Shown here in pieces: positions 26,558 to 35,207 of a stretch of 64,000 nucleotides of DNA. This stretch comes from JAITWN01 sp964437335. Its GTDB lineage: Bacteria > Pseudomonadota > Gammaproteobacteria > SZUA-140. The notes under the pieces were generated by a model. That model was not told the origin of the DNA, made no database searches, and saw only the letters and a program-made list of their open reading frames with translations. The stretch spans positions 7,810 through 71,809 of the forward strand of contig CAYTGL010000014.1 of the NCBI GenBank assembly GCA_964437335.1. The letters run 5' to 3'. Numbering within the stretch: position 1 is the stretch's first letter; each line of letters opens with the position of its first letter. Made by a program: the position numbers and the translations under genes.

Positions 26558-28277
26558 TACCGTGTCTGCCAAGCCACCGCTCAAAGTGGTGCTGTTCTGG
26601 CATATGCACCAGCCCGAATATCGAAACTATGCCGATGACGGCTGGCAACTGCCCTGGACCTATCTTCACACGGTCAAGGACTACATCGACATGGCGGCGA
26701 TCATCGAGCAGACGCCGGGTGCGCGCGCGGTGATCAATTTCGTGCCGATTCTGCTCGATCAGATCGAGGATTATGCGGGTCGAGTCAAGCGTTTTCTGGA
26801 GTCCGGTGAGGCGATCGGTGATCCGCTGTTGTCAGCGCTCGGAGGCGATGCAATGCCGGCCGCTCACGACGAGCGCAGCTTCCTGGTCCGGGCCTGTCTG
26901 CGCGCGAATGAGGAACGCGTCATCAATCGTTTTGCGCCCTACCGGCGCCTGGCGGATTTTGCACAACTTGTGCGCGAGGACAGCAATAATCTCGTCTATC
27001 TCGATGATCAGTATATTGCCGACCTTGTCACCTGGTATCACCTCGCCTGGCTCGGCGAGACCGTGCGCCGCCAGGACAAGCGCGTTACGGCTCTGATGGA
27101 CAAGGAGCGTTTCTACACCGCCTACGACCGCCGCCAGTTGTTGAAGATCATTGGTGAACTGCTCGCCACGGTGATCGATCGCTACCGGCGTCTCGCGGAG
27201 GCGGGCAGGATCGAGCTGTCGATGACGCCCTATGCCCATCCGATGATACCGCTGATGCTCGATTTCGGGGCCGCGCGCGAGGCGGTACAGGATCTGCCGT
27301 TGCCGGCGCCGCCGCGTTATCCGGGCGGCCTCGAGCGAGCGCGCTGGCACATGAAACAAGGGGTCGAATGCTTCAGGCGGCACTTCGGAATTTCGCCAGC
27401 CGGATGCTGGCCGGCCGAGGGTGGAATCAGCCACGACTCGGTCAGATTGATGAAAGAATACGGTATTCGCTGGACCGCGACCGGCGAGAGCGTGCTGCGC
27501 AACAGCCTGGCGCAGAGCGAGTCGATTCGCGACAGGCCGATGGAAACGCTGCTGCACTGCGTTTACCGGATCAAGGAAGATGCTCCGGCGCTGTTTTTCC
27601 GTGACGACGGGCTGTCGGATCTGATTGGTTTCACCTACTACAACTGGCATGGCGACGACGCCGTCGCGAACATGATTCATCATCTCGAAAATATCGCCCA
27701 GGGCATGCAGGATGACAGGGGGCGTGTCGTCTCGATCATCCTGGACGGCGAGAATGCATGGGAGGCCTATCCCGAAAACGGTTATCATTTCCTTACCGCG
27801 CTGTACCGGCGTCTGGCCGCGCATCCCGGGTTCGACCTTACGACCTTCACGGATTGCCTCGGGAACGGCACCCGGGATTGTGATCTGCCAAAGCTGGTCG
27901 CGGGCAGCTGGGTTTACGGCACTTTCTCGACCTGGATGGGCAATGAGGACAAGAATCGCGGCTGGGAGCTCTTGTGCGAGGCCAAGGAGACCTTCGACCG
28001 GGTCATGGCTAGTGAGCGGCTTGATGCGCGATCACGCGAACGCGCCATCCGTCAGCTCGCGGCGTGCGAAGGCTCGGACTGGTGCTGGTGGTTCGGCGAT
28101 TACAACCCGTCGGAATCGGTCGGTGACTTCGAGCGCCTGTATCGTCTCCATCTCAGCAACCTCTATCGCTTTCTCGGCGAGGAACCGCCCCTCACGCTCC
28201 GGGATGTGATCAGTCATGGCGGTGGCCGCCCCGAGCAGGGCGGCGTCATGAGACGCGGCCAGGCTGAATCCCGGTAG
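26547..28277 (+). CDS. Glycoside hydrolase family 57 enzyme
   Basis: This 576-residue protein belongs to GH57, which holds alpha-amylases, 4-alpha-glucanotransferases and branching enzymes with a retaining mechanism. Seen motifs are FWHMHQPEYR at the N terminus, the likely nucleophile glutamate in CWPAEGGIS, and the likely acid aspartate in IILDGENAWEAYPENGY. The GTG start follows AGGA by eight bases and lies inside glgC; another GTG at 26562 is possible. Its place between glgC and malQ makes an intracellular alpha-glucan substrate very likely. Whether it cuts, transfers or branches cannot be decided from sequence here. Confidence 0.85.
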   Translation: MSTDTVSAKPPLKVVLFWHMHQPEYRNYADDGWQLPWTYLHTVKDYIDMAAIIEQTPGARAVINFVPILLDQIEDYAGRVKRFLESGEAIGDPLLSALGGDAMPAAHDERSFLVRACLRANEERVINRFAPYRRLADFAQLVREDSNNLVYLDDQYIADLVTWYHLAWLGETVRRQDKRVTALMDKERFYTAYDRRQLLKIIGELLATVIDRYRRLAEAGRIELSMTPYAHPMIPLMLDFGAAREAVQDLPLPAPPRYPGGLERARWHMKQGVECFRRHFGISPAGCWPAEGGISHDSVRLMKEYGIRWTATGESVLRNSLAQSESIRDRPMETLLHCVYRIKEDAPALFFRDDGLSDLIGFTYYNWHGDDAVANMIHHLENIAQGMQDDRGRVVSIILDGENAWEAYPENGYHFLTALYRRLAAHPGFDLTTFTDCLGNGTRDCDLPKLVAGSWVYGTFSTWMGNEDKNRGWELLCEAKETFDRVMASERLDARSRERAIRQLAACEGSDWCWWFGDYNPSESVGDFERLYRLHLSNLYRFLGEEPPLTLRDVISHGGGRPEQGGVMRRGQAESR

Positions 28278-28282
28278 CGACC

Positions 28283-29767
28283 TTGAACGCTGCGACGCAG
28301 GGCAAAAGGCGCCGATCGGGAATACTGCTGCATCCGACCTCGCTACCGGGTCCGCACGTGCAGGGAGATCTCGGCGCCGACGCGCATCGCTTTATTGAAT
28401 TCCTCGCCGCCGCCGGCCAAAGCGTCTGGCAGATGCTGCCGCTTGGCCCGACCCATGACAATCGTTCGCCATATCAGAGCCTGTCGATCGAAGCAGGTAA
28501 CCCCCGGCTGATCAGTTTCCACCGTCTCGCCGAGCTGGGTTGGCTGGATGCGAACCAGATCGGCGAGGCGGATCTCGCCGATTCCCGCCGGATCCATGCC
28601 CGCAATGGCGTACTGGCCGCAGCCTGGCGGGGCTTCCGCGAGCGCGCCGACGATGCCGCGAAAACGGCGCACCGGGAATTCCTTGCGTCCGCGCAATCCT
28701 GGCTCGATGATTACGCGCTGTTCATTGCGCTGCGCCGCGAGTATGACCATGCTGACTGGACGCGCTGGCCGGCTCCGCTGCGAGACCGTGAGGAGCGCGC
28801 CCTCGCTGATGCGCGCAAAAAGCACCGGATGGTCATCGATCTGGTGCGTTTCGAGCAGTACCTGTTCCATCACCAATGGAACGCGCTGAAGGACGTCGCG
28901 AAGCGTCACGGTGTGCTGCTGTTCGGGGATATGCCGATCTTCGTCGCCCACGACAGCGTTGATGTCTGGGTCGATCGCCGCCTGTTCAAGCTCGATGCCG
29001 AAGGACAGCCCGAAGTCGTCGCCGGAGTACCGCCCGATTATTTTTCGACCACTGGCCAGCGCTGGGGCAATCCGCATTACCGCTGGGACATCATGGAGGA
29101 GGAGGGCTACGCGTGGTGGATTCGCCGCATCGAACACCAGTTGAAACTGTTCGATCTGGTGCGCATCGATCATTTTCGCGGTTTCGAGGCGTCCTGGGAG
29201 ATACCGGTGGAACATCCGGACGCGCGCGGCGGGCGCTGGGTCGATGGGCCGCGGGAAAAGCTTTTCGATGCGCTGCGGCGTCACCTTGGCCGGCTCCCGC
29301 TGGTCGCGGAAGACCTCGGGCTGATCACTCCCGAAGTACATGCCCTGCGGGACCGCTATGGTTTGCCCGGGATGCGCATCCTGCAGTTCGCGTTCGACGG
29401 TTCGCCGGATAATCCCTACCTGCCTCACAATCACGGCAGCGATGCGGTCGTTTATACCGGCACCCACGATAATGACACAACACTCGGCTGGTTCCAGGGG
29501 CTCGATAAAGGACAACGTGATTATTTACTCGAATACCTCGGTATGCCCGGCGAGCCGATGCCCTGGCCGCTTATCCGCAGCGCGATGGCCTCGGTCGCGG
29601 ACATGTCGGTGATACCTATGCAGGATGCGCTGGGTCTGGACGGCGCGCACCGGATGAACACGCCCGGAACGCAGGAGGGTAACTGGCACTGGCGCTTCAG
29701 ATGGGAGCAGGTGCCCGCCGAACTCGCGGCGCGGCTGCGGCGCCTGACACAAATCTACCGGCGCTGA
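28283..29767 (+). CDS. malQ: 4-alpha-glucanotransferase
   Basis: MalQ (GH77) transfers glucan segments between maltodextrins, freeing glucose and extending chains for the phosphorylase. The 494-residue protein starts near SGILLHPTSLPGPHVQGDLG and has YQSLSIEAGNPRLIS, the nucleophile region LVRIDHFRGFEASWEIP, the acid-base region LVAEDLGLITPEV, and TGTHDNDTTLGW. The first available start is TTG at 28283, five bases after the GH57 stop, with only a weak ribosome-binding site. The family core begins about 11 residues later, so the start cannot be far off. It converges on glgP with a four-base gap. Confidence 0.95.
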   Translation: MNAATQGKRRRSGILLHPTSLPGPHVQGDLGADAHRFIEFLAAAGQSVWQMLPLGPTHDNRSPYQSLSIEAGNPRLISFHRLAELGWLDANQIGEADLADSRRIHARNGVLAAAWRGFRERADDAAKTAHREFLASAQSWLDDYALFIALRREYDHADWTRWPAPLRDREERALADARKKHRMVIDLVRFEQYLFHHQWNALKDVAKRHGVLLFGDMPIFVAHDSVDVWVDRRLFKLDAEGQPEVVAGVPPDYFSTTGQRWGNPHYRWDIMEEEGYAWWIRRIEHQLKLFDLVRIDHFRGFEASWEIPVEHPDARGGRWVDGPREKLFDALRRHLGRLPLVAEDLGLITPEVHALRDRYGLPGMRILQFAFDGSPDNPYLPHNHGSDAVVYTGTHDNDTTLGWFQGLDKGQRDYLLEYLGMPGEPMPWPLIRSAMASVADMSVIPMQDALGLDGAHRMNTPGTQEGNWHWRFRWEQVPAELAARLRRLTQIYRR

Positions 29768-29771
29768 TTCA

Positions 29772-32333
29772 TTATATCCACAGCATGCACCCGGTCTCGA
29801 AGCGCCGGCTGAGCAGCTTGTGCCAGGGGTAGATCCGGATCTGGTAGTGTTGCAGGCCCGAGAATGGCGGGTCGAGATCGAGGGTGAAGCGGGTTTCACC
29901 GCCATCGATCTGCCCTTCCGCTGCGAAGCGGTAGATGCTGCGGCTGCCCGCCTCGCCGGGTATAGCCTCGTTACTGACCAGGCATTCGACGAATACATCT
30001 TCGGCGGAAAGCCCGTTCAGGCTGGCGGCGACCTCGATGCGCAAATGGTCGCCGGCCTTCACTGTGGTTGGGGCATGATCGATACGCCGGATCCGGACGC
30101 CGGGCCAGGCGTGGCTGATATTCTGTTTCCACTCGGCAAGTCGGCGGGCCGGCTCGCCATTGTCCCGGCTGAGCGCGGCGCGTTGCCGCCTGGAGCGGCT
30201 GTAGAGCTTCTCCAGATAATCCATGACCATGCGCTGGGCATTGAAGCGCGGCATCAGCGACTTCATCGATGCCTTGGACATCTTCACCCATTGCTGGGAA
30301 TAGCCGTGGGTGTTGCGTTTGTAATAGAGCGGAACCACTTCGTTCTCGAGCAGGTCCATCAGCTCGTTGCCTTCCTCGGTATTGCGGAAGTTGTCATTGA
30401 AGTGTTGTCCGTGCGGCGTGATCGCCCAGCCATTCTGGCCGTTGTAGCCTTCTCCCCACCAGCCATCGAGCACGCTCAGGTTGATGACGCCGTTGATACC
30501 GGCCTTTTCCCCCGAGGTGCCGCTGGCCTCCATCGGGTAGGTCGGCGTATTGAGCCAGACGTCCACACCGGTGACCAGCTTGCGTCCGAGCGCCAGATCG
30601 TAACCCTCGATGAGGATGATCTTGCCCTCGAATTCGGGCCGGCGCGAGTAGTCATGAATGAGCTTCAGCAATTCCTGGCCCGGAATATCGTTCGGGTGGG
30701 CCTTGCCCGCGAACATGAAGATCACCGGGCGATCGGGGTTGTTGACCAGCTTTGCAAGCCGTTCCGGATTCGAGAACAGCAATGCCGCGCGCTTGTAGGT
30801 CGCAAAGCGCCGCGCGAAGCCCACAGTCAACACGTCGACCTCCGGGGTCGTCAGGGTGCGCGTCAGGCGTTCGACCTGGGTCGGGCTGCTGCCATTGCGC
30901 CGGTGCTGGTTACAGATGCGCTGGTATACATCCTTGTAGAGCTTGGTCTTCAGTGACTGGCGTATGCTCCAGAAGGTATGATCCGGGACGCCATCGAGCG
31001 CTTCCCAGAACTCCTCGGTGAGCAATTCATTTCTCCATCCACCGCCGAAGTGCATGTCGAGCATATGCGTCCACTCCTGGGCCAGGAAGGTCGGCACATG
31101 GACGCCGTTAGTGACATATTCGATCGGGTTTTCGCCAGCCGGAATCTGTGGCCAGATATAGCCTTCCATTTGGGAGGCGACATCGCCGTGGATGCGGCTG
31201 ACGCCGTTATGGAAACGCGAGCCGCGCAGCGCCAGCGCGGTCATGTTGAATCCCTTGTCATTGCCCGGGTAGGCGCCAAGGGCGAGGAACTTCCGTTCGC
31301 CGATCTTCGATTCCCTGATGTAGTGCTCAAAGTAAGGCAGGATCAGTTCGTGCTGGAAGATATCGTGTCCGGCGGGGACCGGGGTGTGCGTTGTGAACAC
31401 GGTGCCGGCGGCGACCAGCTCTATCGCCGCGTCAAAGCTGAACCCCTGCTTCAGTCGTTCGCGACAGCGCTCGAGGATCTGGAAGGCGGCGTGTCCTTCG
31501 TTGATATGCCAGACGGTCGGTTTCAGGCCGACCGCGCGCAGTGCTCTGACACCGCCGATGCCGAGGACGATCTCCTGCTGGATGCGGGTATTGATGTCAC
31601 CGCCGTAGAGCTGATAGGTGATGCGGCGATCGTGTTCGTTGTTGTCCTCGAGATCGCTGTCGAGGAAGTACAGATTGATGTGTCCGGCCTTGGCTTTCCA
31701 GACCTTGAGCATGATGCCCCGGCCAGGCAAGTCGACGTGGACATGGACTTCCCTGCCATCCGCGTCGAGCGCCGGCGTAATCGGCAGGTTTTCGGGGCTG
31801 GTGCGGAAGTAGTGCGCAACCTGGTGACCGTTACCGTCGATCGTCTGGTGGAAATAGCCCTCGCGATACATCAGGCCGACTGCGACGAACGGGAGTCCGA
31901 GGTCGCTCGCCGCCTTGCAGTGGTCGCCAGCAAGGATGCCGAGACCGCCCGAATAGATCGGAAAGCTTTCATGCAGGCCGAACTCGGCGCAGAAATACGC
32001 AATCAGGTCCTCGTTCGGATCGAGGATTTTCAGCCATGGCCGGTTGCCGTTGCGATACTTGTGATAGGAATCATAGGCCGCGAGTATGCGGTCATAGTCC
32101 TGAATGTAGACGTTGTCGGCAACCGCGGCGTCGAGTTGCTGCTGCGATACGCGGCGCAGAAAGACCTTCGGATTGTGGCCGATATTGTCCCACAGTCCCG
32201 GATCGAGCCGGACGAAAAGGCTGCGCACCTGACTGTCCCAACTGTATAATAAATCGTTTGCGAGCTCTTCGAGCCTGTGCAGGCGTTCCGGAATAATCGG
32301 GCGTACTTCTAGCGGAAATCGGGTTTCACTCAT
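29772..32333 (-). CDS. glgP: Alpha-glucan phosphorylase
   Basis: The enzyme releases glucose 1-phosphate from glycogen or maltodextrin ends with phosphate and PLP. The 853-residue protein belongs to the GT35 type that begins with a DUF3417-like region (LHRLEELANDLLYSWDSQVRSLF). The catalytic core shows YSGGLGILAGDHCKAASDLG, VWHINEGHAAFQILE and the PLP-lysine segment EASGTSGEKAGINGVINLS, followed by LDGWWGEGYNGQNGWAI. It is the degradation gene of this block, opposite to glgC/malQ and close to a tRNA gene on its upstream side. Confidence 0.95.
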   Translation of the reverse strand: MSETRFPLEVRPIIPERLHRLEELANDLLYSWDSQVRSLFVRLDPGLWDNIGHNPKVFLRRVSQQQLDAAVADNVYIQDYDRILAAYDSYHKYRNGNRPWLKILDPNEDLIAYFCAEFGLHESFPIYSGGLGILAGDHCKAASDLGLPFVAVGLMYREGYFHQTIDGNGHQVAHYFRTSPENLPITPALDADGREVHVHVDLPGRGIMLKVWKAKAGHINLYFLDSDLEDNNEHDRRITYQLYGGDINTRIQQEIVLGIGGVRALRAVGLKPTVWHINEGHAAFQILERCRERLKQGFSFDAAIELVAAGTVFTTHTPVPAGHDIFQHELILPYFEHYIRESKIGERKFLALGAYPGNDKGFNMTALALRGSRFHNGVSRIHGDVASQMEGYIWPQIPAGENPIEYVTNGVHVPTFLAQEWTHMLDMHFGGGWRNELLTEEFWEALDGVPDHTFWSIRQSLKTKLYKDVYQRICNQHRRNGSSPTQVERLTRTLTTPEVDVLTVGFARRFATYKRAALLFSNPERLAKLVNNPDRPVIFMFAGKAHPNDIPGQELLKLIHDYSRRPEFEGKIILIEGYDLALGRKLVTGVDVWLNTPTYPMEASGTSGEKAGINGVINLSVLDGWWGEGYNGQNGWAITPHGQHFNDNFRNTEEGNELMDLLENEVVPLYYKRNTHGYSQQWVKMSKASMKSLMPRFNAQRMVMDYLEKLYSRSRRQRAALSRDNGEPARRLAEWKQNISHAWPGVRIRRIDHAPTTVKAGDHLRIEVAASLNGLSAEDVFVECLVSNEAIPGEAGSRSIYRFAAEGQIDGGETRFTLDLDPPFSGLQHYQIRIYPWHKLLSRRFETGCMLWI

Positions 32334-32467
32334 GTTCGTCGGTCACCAGCGGCGCATGGCCTTACCAGGTTGGCTGCAATAATATTATTAACCACTATGC
32401 AAGATGTCGGCCATCGGGGCCCGGGTCGGGGGGCATGCTTCGCGCAAGCGGAGGGAGCGGGACAATG

Positions 32468-32554
32468 TGGTGCCGGGAGAGAGAATCGAACTCTCACGGT
32501 CGTTAAACCACCGGATTTTGAGTCCGGCGCGTCTACCAGTTCCGCCACCCCGGC
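32468..32554 (-). tRNA. tRNA-Leu (anticodon CAA)
   Basis: On the minus strand the 87-base gene begins GCCGGGG and ends CCCGGCACCA, with CCA encoded. The acceptor stem pairs over seven positions including one G-T. The anticodon stem CCGGA/TCCGG encloses CTCAAAA, giving CAA for the UUG codon. A long variable arm, as in class II tRNAs, and a TTCGATTCT T-loop are present. Confidence 0.97.
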
Positions 32555-32567
32555 TTCACCGCGTCAG

Positions 32568-32597
32568 AGTATACTCGTCCCGCGACAGGATTGACAA
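32568..32597 (-). promoter_or_regulatory. Sigma-70 promoter for tRNA-Leu
   Basis: Read on the minus strand, TTGTCA (-35, 32592-32597) and TATACT (-10, 32568-32573) are 18 bases apart. The -10 box lies 13 bases before the first tRNA base. This is the clearest promoter in the window. Confidence 0.75.
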
Positions 32598-32639
32598 GAA
32601 TTCGTTATTTTTCCCGGAATTATCATTCTAGACGACGAG

Positions 32640-33659
32640 ATGCGCTGTTCCGATTTCAGTTATGAACTGCCGCAGGAGTTGATCGCGCAGGCGCCGTTGC
32701 CGATGCGCAGCGACAGTCGTCTGCTGCATCTCGACGCCGCGAGCGGTGCGATCGATGACCGCACCATGCGCGCATTACCGGACCTGCTGCGTTCCGGCGA
32801 CCTGCTGATTTTCAACGATACACGGGTCATTCCTGCACGCATATGGGGCAAAAAGGAAACCGGGGGAAGGATCGAGGCGCTGATCGAGCGCGTACTCGAC
32901 GATGAGCGCGCACTCGCCCAGGTGCGTAACGGGGGATCATTGCGCGATGGCGCCCGCCTGACCTTCGGCGACGATGTCCGCGCCCGCGTCGTGCAGCGTG
33001 CCGGGGAATTCCTGGAATTGCGGTTCGAGGACCGGCGCACGGTTTTCGAAATCCTCGAAGCGATCGGCAGGATGCCGTTGCCGCCCTATATCAACCGGGA
33101 AGACGAGGCACAGGATCGTGATCGATACCAGACAGTATTCGCCGAGCGCGACGGCGCCGTTGCTGCTCCGACCGCCGGGCTGCATTTCGACAGTGCCTTG
33201 CTCGAACGCATCCGCGAGCGCGGCATCGAAACCGCCGCAATCACGCTGCATGTAGGCGCCGGTACTTTCCAGCCGATGCGCACCGAGGATCTGCGCGAGC
33301 ACCGGATGCACAGCGAATGGTTCGAGGTCGGTGTGACCACCTGTGCGCGGATACGCGCGGCGCGCGCGCGCGGCGACCGGATCGTCGCGGTCGGCACCAC
33401 GGTTGTCCGCGCGCTCGAAACCGCGGTGCGCGACGGTGATATCGAGCCCTGCAGTGGCGAGACCGACATCTTCATCACGCCGGGCAGTGAATTCCGTATC
33501 GTCGATGCCCTGGTCACCAATTTCCATCTGCCGCGCTCGACGCTGCTGATGCTGGTCTGCGCCTTTGCCGGGACCGAGCGCGTGCTGAAGGCATACCGTC
33601 ACGCGGTTCTGGCGCGCTATCGATTCTTCAGCTATGGCGACGTAATGCTGATCTCATGA
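32640..33659 (+). CDS. queA: tRNA S-adenosylmethionine ribosyltransferase-isomerase
   Basis: QueA transfers and rearranges the ribose of SAM onto preQ1-modified tRNA to give epoxyqueuosine. The 339-residue protein has the family start DFSYELPQELIAQAPLPMRSD, FNDTRVIPARIWG, MPLPPYINR, APTAGLHFD and ITLHVGAGTFQP, all diagnostic. It is followed directly by tgt with a four-base ATGA overlap. The two enzymes act on the same tRNAs, and queD for the same pathway is at 48218. Confidence 0.97.
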   Translation: MRCSDFSYELPQELIAQAPLPMRSDSRLLHLDAASGAIDDRTMRALPDLLRSGDLLIFNDTRVIPARIWGKKETGGRIEALIERVLDDERALAQVRNGGSLRDGARLTFGDDVRARVVQRAGEFLELRFEDRRTVFEILEAIGRMPLPPYINREDEAQDRDRYQTVFAERDGAVAAPTAGLHFDSALLERIRERGIETAAITLHVGAGTFQPMRTEDLREHRMHSEWFEVGVTTCARIRAARARGDRIVAVGTTVVRALETAVRDGDIEPCSGETDIFITPGSEFRIVDALVTNFHLPRSTLLMLVCAFAGTERVLKAYRHAVLARYRFFSYGDVMLIS

Positions 33660-34771
33660 AATTTGCGCTGCTGCAAACCGACGGCGCGGCGCGCCGCGGC
33701 CGCATCGAACTGCCGCGTGGTACGATCGAGACCCCGGCTTTCATGCCGGTCGGTACCTATGGCACGGTCAAGGCGATGACGCCGGATGAACTGCGCGATC
33801 TCGGCGTCGAGATCATCCTGGCGAATACCTTCCATCTGATGCTGCGGCCCGGTGTCGAGATCATCGCCGCGCACGGCGGTCTGCACGGGTTCATGGGTTG
33901 GGATGGTCCGGTTCTGACCGATTCCGGCGGATATCAGGTATTCAGCCTCGGAGCGATGCGCAAGCTGTCGGAGCAGGGTGTGACCTTTCGCTCGCCGGTT
34001 GACGGCGCCCGGGTGTTCCTTGATCCCGAGCGGTCGATCGCCGTGCAGAAGGCGCTTGCCGCGGACATCGTCATGGTATTCGATGAATGTACGCCGTGGC
34101 CGGCGGACGAGGATGCGGCCCGATCTTCGATGGAGCTGTCGCTGCGCTGGGCCGCGCGCAGTCGCGAGGCCTTCGGCGATCATCGGGCGGCGTTGTTCGG
34201 GATCATCCAGGGCGGGATGTATTCCTCGCTGCGCGCCGCCTCTCTCGATGGACTGCTGCGCACCGGTTTCGACGGCTACGCAATCGGCGGCCTGTCGGTC
34301 GGTGAACCCCGGGAAGAAATGCTGCAGGTGCTCGATGACCTTGAACCGCATATGCCGGCGGCGTCGCCTCGCTATCTGATGGGCGTCGGCAAACCGGAGG
34401 ACATCGTCGAGGCGGTGCGGCGCGGCATCGACATGTTCGACTGCGTGATCCCGACGCGCAACGCCCGCAATGGTCACTTGTTCGTCGAGTCCGGCGTGAT
34501 CCGGATTCGCAACAGCCGCTATCGCGACGACACGCGGCCGCTGGACGAGAACTGTGGCTGTCCTGTCTGCGCCCGTTACAGCCGCGCCTATCTGCGCCAT
34601 CTCGCGGTCTGTAACGAGATCCTTGGCGCCCGTCTGAATACCCTGCATAACCTGTACTATTACCAGACACTTATGCAGGGACTCCGGGCGGCGATCGCGG
34701 CCGGGGAACTCGACGGCTACGTCAGGCGGTTTTATGAAAAACGCTGCCGGACCGACGGGCTTGTGGCATAA
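33656..34771 (+). CDS. tgt: Queuine tRNA-guanosine (34) transglycosylase
   Basis: Tgt exchanges guanine 34 of tRNAs with GUN anticodons for preQ1. The 371-residue protein has the catalytic aspartate region LTDSGGYQVFSLG, a GGLSVGEP substrate loop, the nucleophile region DCVIPTRNARNG, and the zinc site CGCPVCARYSRAYLRHL with a later His in LNTLHN. It is co-translated with queA and followed by yajC-secD-secF, the usual order in proteobacteria. Confidence 0.97.
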   Translation: MKFALLQTDGAARRGRIELPRGTIETPAFMPVGTYGTVKAMTPDELRDLGVEIILANTFHLMLRPGVEIIAAHGGLHGFMGWDGPVLTDSGGYQVFSLGAMRKLSEQGVTFRSPVDGARVFLDPERSIAVQKALAADIVMVFDECTPWPADEDAARSSMELSLRWAARSREAFGDHRAALFGIIQGGMYSSLRAASLDGLLRTGFDGYAIGGLSVGEPREEMLQVLDDLEPHMPAASPRYLMGVGKPEDIVEAVRRGIDMFDCVIPTRNARNGHLFVESGVIRIRNSRYRDDTRPLDENCGCPVCARYSRAYLRHLAVCNEILGARLNTLHNLYYYQTLMQGLRAAIAAGELDGYVRRFYEKRCRTDGLVA

Positions 34772-34813
34772 TACCCGGCTTTATGACTCGCGTGGAATCG
34801 AACGAGGTGCGTT

Positions 34814-35182
34814 ATGAATTTTTTTATTAGCGATGCATGGGCCCAGGAGGGCGCCGGCACATCGTCGGGATTCATCAGCCTGATACCGCTGATCCTGATC
34901 TTCGTGATTTTCTATTTTCTGCTGCTGCGCCCGCAGATCAAGCGCGCGAAGGAACACCGCAAGATGGTAGGCTCGCTCGCGAAGGGCGACGAGGTCGTCT
35001 CCAACGGCGGCCTGCTGGGCAGGATCACCCGGCTCGACGAGGAATTCGTCGCGGTCGAAATCGCCGACGGCGTCGTGGTCAGGATGCAGCGCAGCGCGAT
35101 TTCCCAGATGGTGCCCAAGGGGACCATAAGAAAGTCGAACAAGGGCAAGGAAAAGGACGAGGAGAAGGTGGAGTCGGCCTGA
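34814..35182 (+). CDS. yajC: Sec translocase accessory protein YajC
   Basis: YajC is a small single-pass inner-membrane partner of SecDF-YidC and of the SecYEG channel. The 122-residue protein has a short periplasmic N terminus, one membrane helix (FISLIPLILIFVIFYFLLL), and the cytoplasmic LRPQIKRAKEHRKMVGSLAKGDEVVSNGGLLGRI signature in two adjoining parts. The lysine- and glutamate-rich tail is typical. It lies 42 bases after tgt and 25 before secD. Confidence 0.96.
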   Translation: MNFFISDAWAQEGAGTSSGFISLIPLILIFVIFYFLLLRPQIKRAKEHRKMVGSLAKGDEVVSNGGLLGRITRLDEEFVAVEIADGVVVRMQRSAISQMVPKGTIRKSNKGKEKDEEKVESA

Positions 35183-35207
35183 TCTTCCGCCGTCTGACGC
35201 AAGACAC

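Noticed and set aside
29820..30956. A 378-codon open frame antisense to glgP
   Set aside because: It lies wholly opposite a conserved enzyme and has no family motifs.
32591..32626. TTGACA with TATCAT as a promoter for queA
   Set aside because: The spacing of 24 bases is too long; the same bases form the -35 of the tRNA-Leu promoter on the other strand.
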